The notes under the pieces were generated by a model. The model saw only the letters and a program-made list of their open reading frames with translations, ran no database searches and was not told the DNA's origin. 9,207 nucleotides of DNA. Origin: an uncultured Mycoplasmatota bacterium (GTDB taxonomy: Bacteria > Bacillota_I > Bacilli_A > RF39 > UBA660). The DNA is taken from contig CANPBV010000063.1 of assembly GCA_947572405.1 (NCBI GenBank), positions 1-9,207 of the forward strand, in the 5' to 3' direction. Position numbers and translations under genes: made by a program. Shown piece after piece: positions 6,769 to 9,207 of the stretch. The number at the start of each line of letters is the position of its first letter. Position 1 is the stretch's first letter.

Positions 6769-8493
6769 CTAGTCCTTTCTTAACATCTTTCTTTTCGCAT
6801 CAACTATTTCAATATCATTAGATACATTAGATATAGAATTATTCTTCAAATAAAGTAATAAATGTTTTAATCCACTTCTAATTGGTATACTATATTCATG
6901 TCCTAATGCTATACCTTGTTTTACTCTATCATAAAAGTTTTTTAATTCTTTTAGCATTTGTTTTTTATTATTTCTTAATGTAACTATACTTAGATACTCA
7001 TCTATAAAATCTTGGGGTGGATTTGTTTTCCACACAGAATTTCTATATAATTCATCAGTATATATTCTAGGAACTTTGTCAGTTGGCATCTGTGATATTC
7101 CAATCATTTTATGGTAAGTTTCTCTAATTTTTTCCAATACAATATGATAAAAATGATAAAAATACGGACTATCATCCAATAGTAAATTTTCTAATTTTTG
7201 CATTTTGTTATCTATAATTGATATCTGTTCTTTAGTTTCATCTATACTTAATGGAGGAAGTTTACTTCTAAATCTATTTAACACATACTTTTGAAGTCTA
7301 ATTATAGAATCATCTTTAGCATATACTATTGAGCCTTTTCCTAATATAGATAACGCTGCATTATCTTGATGCAAAAATTCATTTTCGGCCATTAAATATT
7401 CTTCTTCAATTGGCTTTTCAAAATATTCTACCTTTATTTGTGTACCATCAATTTCTATTAACTTTTTTCCTCTAAACATTCTATTAGGATTATAATTATC
7501 AAAAATTATATGCAAATCTATATCGGAATTTTTAGTATTAAATCCCGTTAAACTACTTCCATAAACAATAATTCCAAGAAAATGTTCATCTTCAATATAA
7601 TTCATTTCTTTCATAAATTTTTTAACTGCATTAAATGTTTCTTTTGGAATTATAGGTTGATCTAACTCAATACTATCTAAATCTATTTTATCGTTTACTC
7701 TTACATCTTCGTAATTTCTACTTTTTATAGGAATTCTATGATTATTTTCATCAAAAGCTAAAGTTCTTTTAGCATAATCATAAAACTTTCTTATTTCATC
7801 AAGTTTCTCTTCAGTAGTTTTCTCTTGATATTGTATAAGCTCAAAATACATTTTTAAAAATTCTGGTTCAGGAATACAATATATTGAAAACATGGCTTGA
7901 TATTTCTCACTTGTATATAACTTGAATCCTTTATATGTTTCTATTCTTGGGATACCATTTAATTCGTGATAAAACCTTCTTATCATTTCTATTATCAAAT
8001 TATATAAATGATCAAAATAATAATTATACTGTTTTGATACTGCATACTTTTCCAATCTTTCAATTCTATTACTAATTGTAGCTAATTTTTCTTTAGCTCT
8101 ATCTTCTGTGATAGGAGGAACACCATTTTTAAATTTATTTAAAATATATTCTTGTAAGTAATGCATTGCATTACTTTTTTCATATATAATTTCGGCCTTT
8201 CCAATAATAGATAAAGATGCATTACTTTGTGTCATAAAATCTTCTTCAGCATTAATGTAAATCTCTCTTATTGTTTTTTTAAAATATTCTATTCTCATTC
8301 CGTCTATATATGCATTTCCTCTTATTAAAGAAAAATTATCTAAGTCATTATATACAATAAGCAAGTCAATATCTGAATTTTGGGTATTAAGGCCATACTT
8401 ACTGCTCCCATAAAATAATATTCCTATAACATTTTCATCTTGTAGATAATTTTTATCTTTTATAAATTTTTGAATTATTTCATGTACTATCAC
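6769..8493 (-). CDS. tandem-duplicated nucleotidyltransferase (Pol beta superfamily), element cargo
   Basis: The 574-residue protein consists of two copies of a roughly 260-residue module. Copy 1 (about 3-260) has GSS at 29-31, SDID with D41 and D43, and a third acidic residue E69 in RIEYF. Copy 2 (about 286-542) has GSS at 312-314, D324 and D326, and E356 in KVEYF. These are the metal-binding carboxylates of nucleotidyltransferases such as KNTase and MNT, and both sites look active. Each core is followed by a helical region (conserved RxxYH at 172-176 and 457-461) and closes with FYDxxKxxxA...IPI. The substrate cannot be told: antibiotic, protein, tRNA or a small metabolite are all possible. 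No signal peptide or membrane segment is seen. Translation starts at GTG, nine bases after AGGAG; the next Met (66) would delete the first active site. Arg codons are mostly AGA and Ile often ATA, somewhat unlike addA, consistent with transfer. Confidence 0.88.
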   Translation of the reverse strand: MIVHEIIQKFIKDKNYLQDENVIGILFYGSSKYGLNTQNSDIDLLIVYNDLDNFSLIRGNAYIDGMRIEYFKKTIREIYINAEEDFMTQSNASLSIIGKAEIIYEKSNAMHYLQEYILNKFKNGVPPITEDRAKEKLATISNRIERLEKYAVSKQYNYYFDHLYNLIIEMIRRFYHELNGIPRIETYKGFKLYTSEKYQAMFSIYCIPEPEFLKMYFELIQYQEKTTEEKLDEIRKFYDYAKRTLAFDENNHRIPIKSRNYEDVRVNDKIDLDSIELDQPIIPKETFNAVKKFMKEMNYIEDEHFLGIIVYGSSLTGFNTKNSDIDLHIIFDNYNPNRMFRGKKLIEIDGTQIKVEYFEKPIEEEYLMAENEFLHQDNAALSILGKGSIVYAKDDSIIRLQKYVLNRFRSKLPPLSIDETKEQISIIDNKMQKLENLLLDDSPYFYHFYHIVLEKIRETYHKMIGISQMPTDKVPRIYTDELYRNSVWKTNPPQDFIDEYLSIVTLRNNKKQMLKELKNFYDRVKQGIALGHEYSIPIRSGLKHLLLYLKNNSISNVSNDIEIVDAKRKMLRKD

Positions 8494-8521
8494 TTTATAT
8501 TTCTCCTTTTCAATAGCAGTT

Positions 8522-8549
8522 ATTATACCATTTAAAAATTATTTATCAA
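8522..8549 (-). promoter_or_regulatory. sigma-A promoter of the nucleotidyltransferase gene
   Basis: On the minus strand TTGATA (8549-8544) and a perfect TATAAT (8527-8522) are 16 bases apart, with TGG before the -10 giving an extended -10. A second TTGATA lies a few bases further upstream. The transcript would start near 8515 with a leader of about 20 bases holding AGGAG. The cargo gene thus carries its own expression signals. Confidence 0.78.
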
Positions 8550-8676
8550 GTTTATATCAAATTTTTTTTAGCAATTCTTCACTATTAAAATATAACAGGA
8601 TATGACAATGCACCACGAAAATACCTTATACCTTATAAATAAAGGCTTTCAGATGTTTTTTGTTGCACCACCACTA

Positions 8677-8807
8677 TTTTTGCACTTGCAAAAATGAATA
8701 CAAAACCTAAAATCTGTATTCAAAATCGAATATCAATATTCTATAATCGCTTATTTTTAAAGAAAAATACTGTATTCACTTTTGAATACAACTATAATTT
8801 TTAGTTG
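8677..8807. repeat. cluster of five palindromes beside the right TIR
   Basis: Five inverted repeats follow one another: 8677-8694 (TTTTTGCA/TGCAAAAA, 2-base loop), 8695-8722 (TGAATACA/TGTATTCA, 12-base loop), 8728-8741 (GAATAT/ATATTC, 2-base loop), 8771-8790 (TGTATTCA/TGAATACA, 4-base loop) and 8789-8807 (CAACTA/TAGTTG, 7-base loop, running into the TIR). The octamer TGTATTCA occurs four times in alternating orientation. They may be transposase or repressor sites or fold in RNA or single-stranded DNA. The rest of 8550-8676 has two GCACCAC direct repeats (8610-8616, 8665-8671) and no gene that I can support. Confidence 0.7.
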
Positions 8808-8826
8808 TCATTAGATATATACAGGC
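8804..8826 (-). repeat. right terminal inverted repeat of the element
   Basis: On the minus strand it reads GCCTGTATA followed by TATCTAATGACAAC, matching the left end perfectly over the inner 14 bases and at 4 of the outer 9. The TAA within it closes the interrupted surface-protein frame. Confidence 0.75.
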
Positions 8827-9207
8827 TCACTTGGATACATTAACGCTACTTTTCCTGTCCATTTTGTTGGATTACTTCCATACACTGTCGTCCCATTCTC
8901 ATACTGATACATCTGGGCCCTTGTAACATTTGATGGACTCCATCCCCCTAGGTTCCATACATGACTTTGATCTACCATGTTTTGATATGTTGCATTAATA
9001 CTATTCCAATAGGTACTATTTAATTCCCCTTGTAAGCTGGCTGTACTCCAATCATTTATATCACTACTATTCCATTGCTCACTTGTACTATAGAAGTCAT
9101 TTTGTATAATTTTCATCTGTCCATTAAATACTCCTATCATTCGAAATAACTTTCCATTAAATGATACATAGTTATTTGGATCCGCTCCTTGGTACCGATA
9201 TCCTCCT
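8811..9207 (-). pseudogene. 5' fragment of interrupted pilin-like/DUF6273-like surface protein gene (partial at edge)
   Basis: The frame is open to the window edge, so the true start and any signal or prepilin N-terminus lie outside; an internal Met at 9140 is not the start. The visible 131 residues begin GGYRYQGADPNNYVSFNGKL, continue FRMIGVFNGQMKIIQND, then a Ser/Trp/Asn-rich stretch (WNSSDINDWSTASLQGEL, NSTYWNSI) and WTGKVALMYPS. These are the hallmark segments of the family, in the usual order. After YPS the reading enters the inserted element, adding EPVYI and a stop in the terminal repeat. Its natural continuation, DYAYAS..., is at 6690. The product is truncated just before the second cysteine-containing half and is probably non-functional. 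Confidence 0.85.

Larger units (their letters stand above)
6691..8826. mobile_element. non-autonomous TIR element carrying a twin nucleotidyltransferase gene
   Basis: This segment splits a surface-protein gene and is bounded by inverted repeats: 14 bp are perfect (TATCTAATGACAAC at 6700-6713, its complement at 8804-8817), extending outward with four more matches to 23 bp (18 of 23). The dinucleotide GA on the coding strand borders both ends (6690-6689 and 8828-8827). Removing the segment plus one GA restores a continuous PS-DYAYAS reading frame. Inside are one cargo gene with its own promoter, a weak terminator and a cluster of palindromes at the right end. No transposase or recombinase is encoded, so movement would need one supplied in trans. 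Exact outer ends are inferred from frame restoration. The 2-bp duplication is short, and boundaries a few bases further in are possible. I do not recognise the family. Confidence 0.75.

Noticed and set aside
6769..8493. HEPN RNase motif (Rx4-6H) in the helical regions, suggesting a fused MNT-HEPN toxin-antitoxin
   Set aside because: Both copies show RxxYH, with only three residues between Arg and His, so the HEPN spacing is not met.
6700..8817. IS630/mariner-type insertion with TA target duplication
   Set aside because: TA does flank the 12-bp core of the inverted repeats, but excision at TA leaves a stop in the surface-protein frame, whereas the GA boundary restores a family-like sequence. 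Not excluded, only less likely.
1..9207. CRISPR array, tRNA or rRNA genes
   Set aside because: No regularly spaced repeats and no tRNA-like cloverleaf or rRNA signatures were seen on either strand.

Overview
The window is strongly A+T-rich DNA from a bacterium using the standard code: addB ends at a UGA that has to be read as stop, which argues against UGA-decoding Mycoplasma/Spiroplasma. The AddAB (Firmicutes-type) double-strand-break repair genes, AGGAGG-type ribosome binding sites, near-consensus sigma-A promoters and a surface protein of the kind seen in uncultured gut Bacilli together point to a low-GC Bacillota, probably a host-associated one. Genus is not resolved. All convincing genes lie on the minus strand.

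Region by region. (a) 1-258: mostly non-coding DNA after addA, with a weak terminator candidate and possibly the first codons of another minus-strand gene at the left edge. (b) 259-5893: addB then addA (transcribed right to left), overlapping by 38 bp and driven by a good promoter at 5917-5946. Together they encode the AddAB helicase-nuclease that resects broken DNA for RecA. AddB is unusually short and has lost its Walker A glycines. (c) 5947-6381: spacer holding a 19-bp inverted repeat (6026-6044 and 6330-6348) that encloses 285 bp and a strong terminator-like hairpin. (d) 6382-6690 and 8827-9207: the 3' and 5' pieces of one surface-protein gene of a pilin-like/DUF6273-like type. (e) 6691-8826: an inserted 2.1-kb segment with terminal inverted repeats that splits this gene. 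It carries one cargo gene, a 574-residue protein made of two tandem nucleotidyltransferase modules with both active sites intact, plus its own promoter and a run of five palindromes. It carries no transposase.

The main discovery is the interrupted gene. Removing 6691-8826 and one copy of a flanking GA rejoins the reading frame as ...ALMYPS-DYAYAS..., which looks like an uninterrupted family member. The segment therefore appears to be a non-autonomous mobile element, moved in trans, that ferries a twin nucleotidyltransferase gene. The target gene's 3' part also contains a locally G+C-rich stretch full of NAC codons just before a GVRPVLYL motif. This resembles a variable region of a diversity-generating retroelement, but no template repeat or reverse transcriptase is present here, so that remains a hypothesis.
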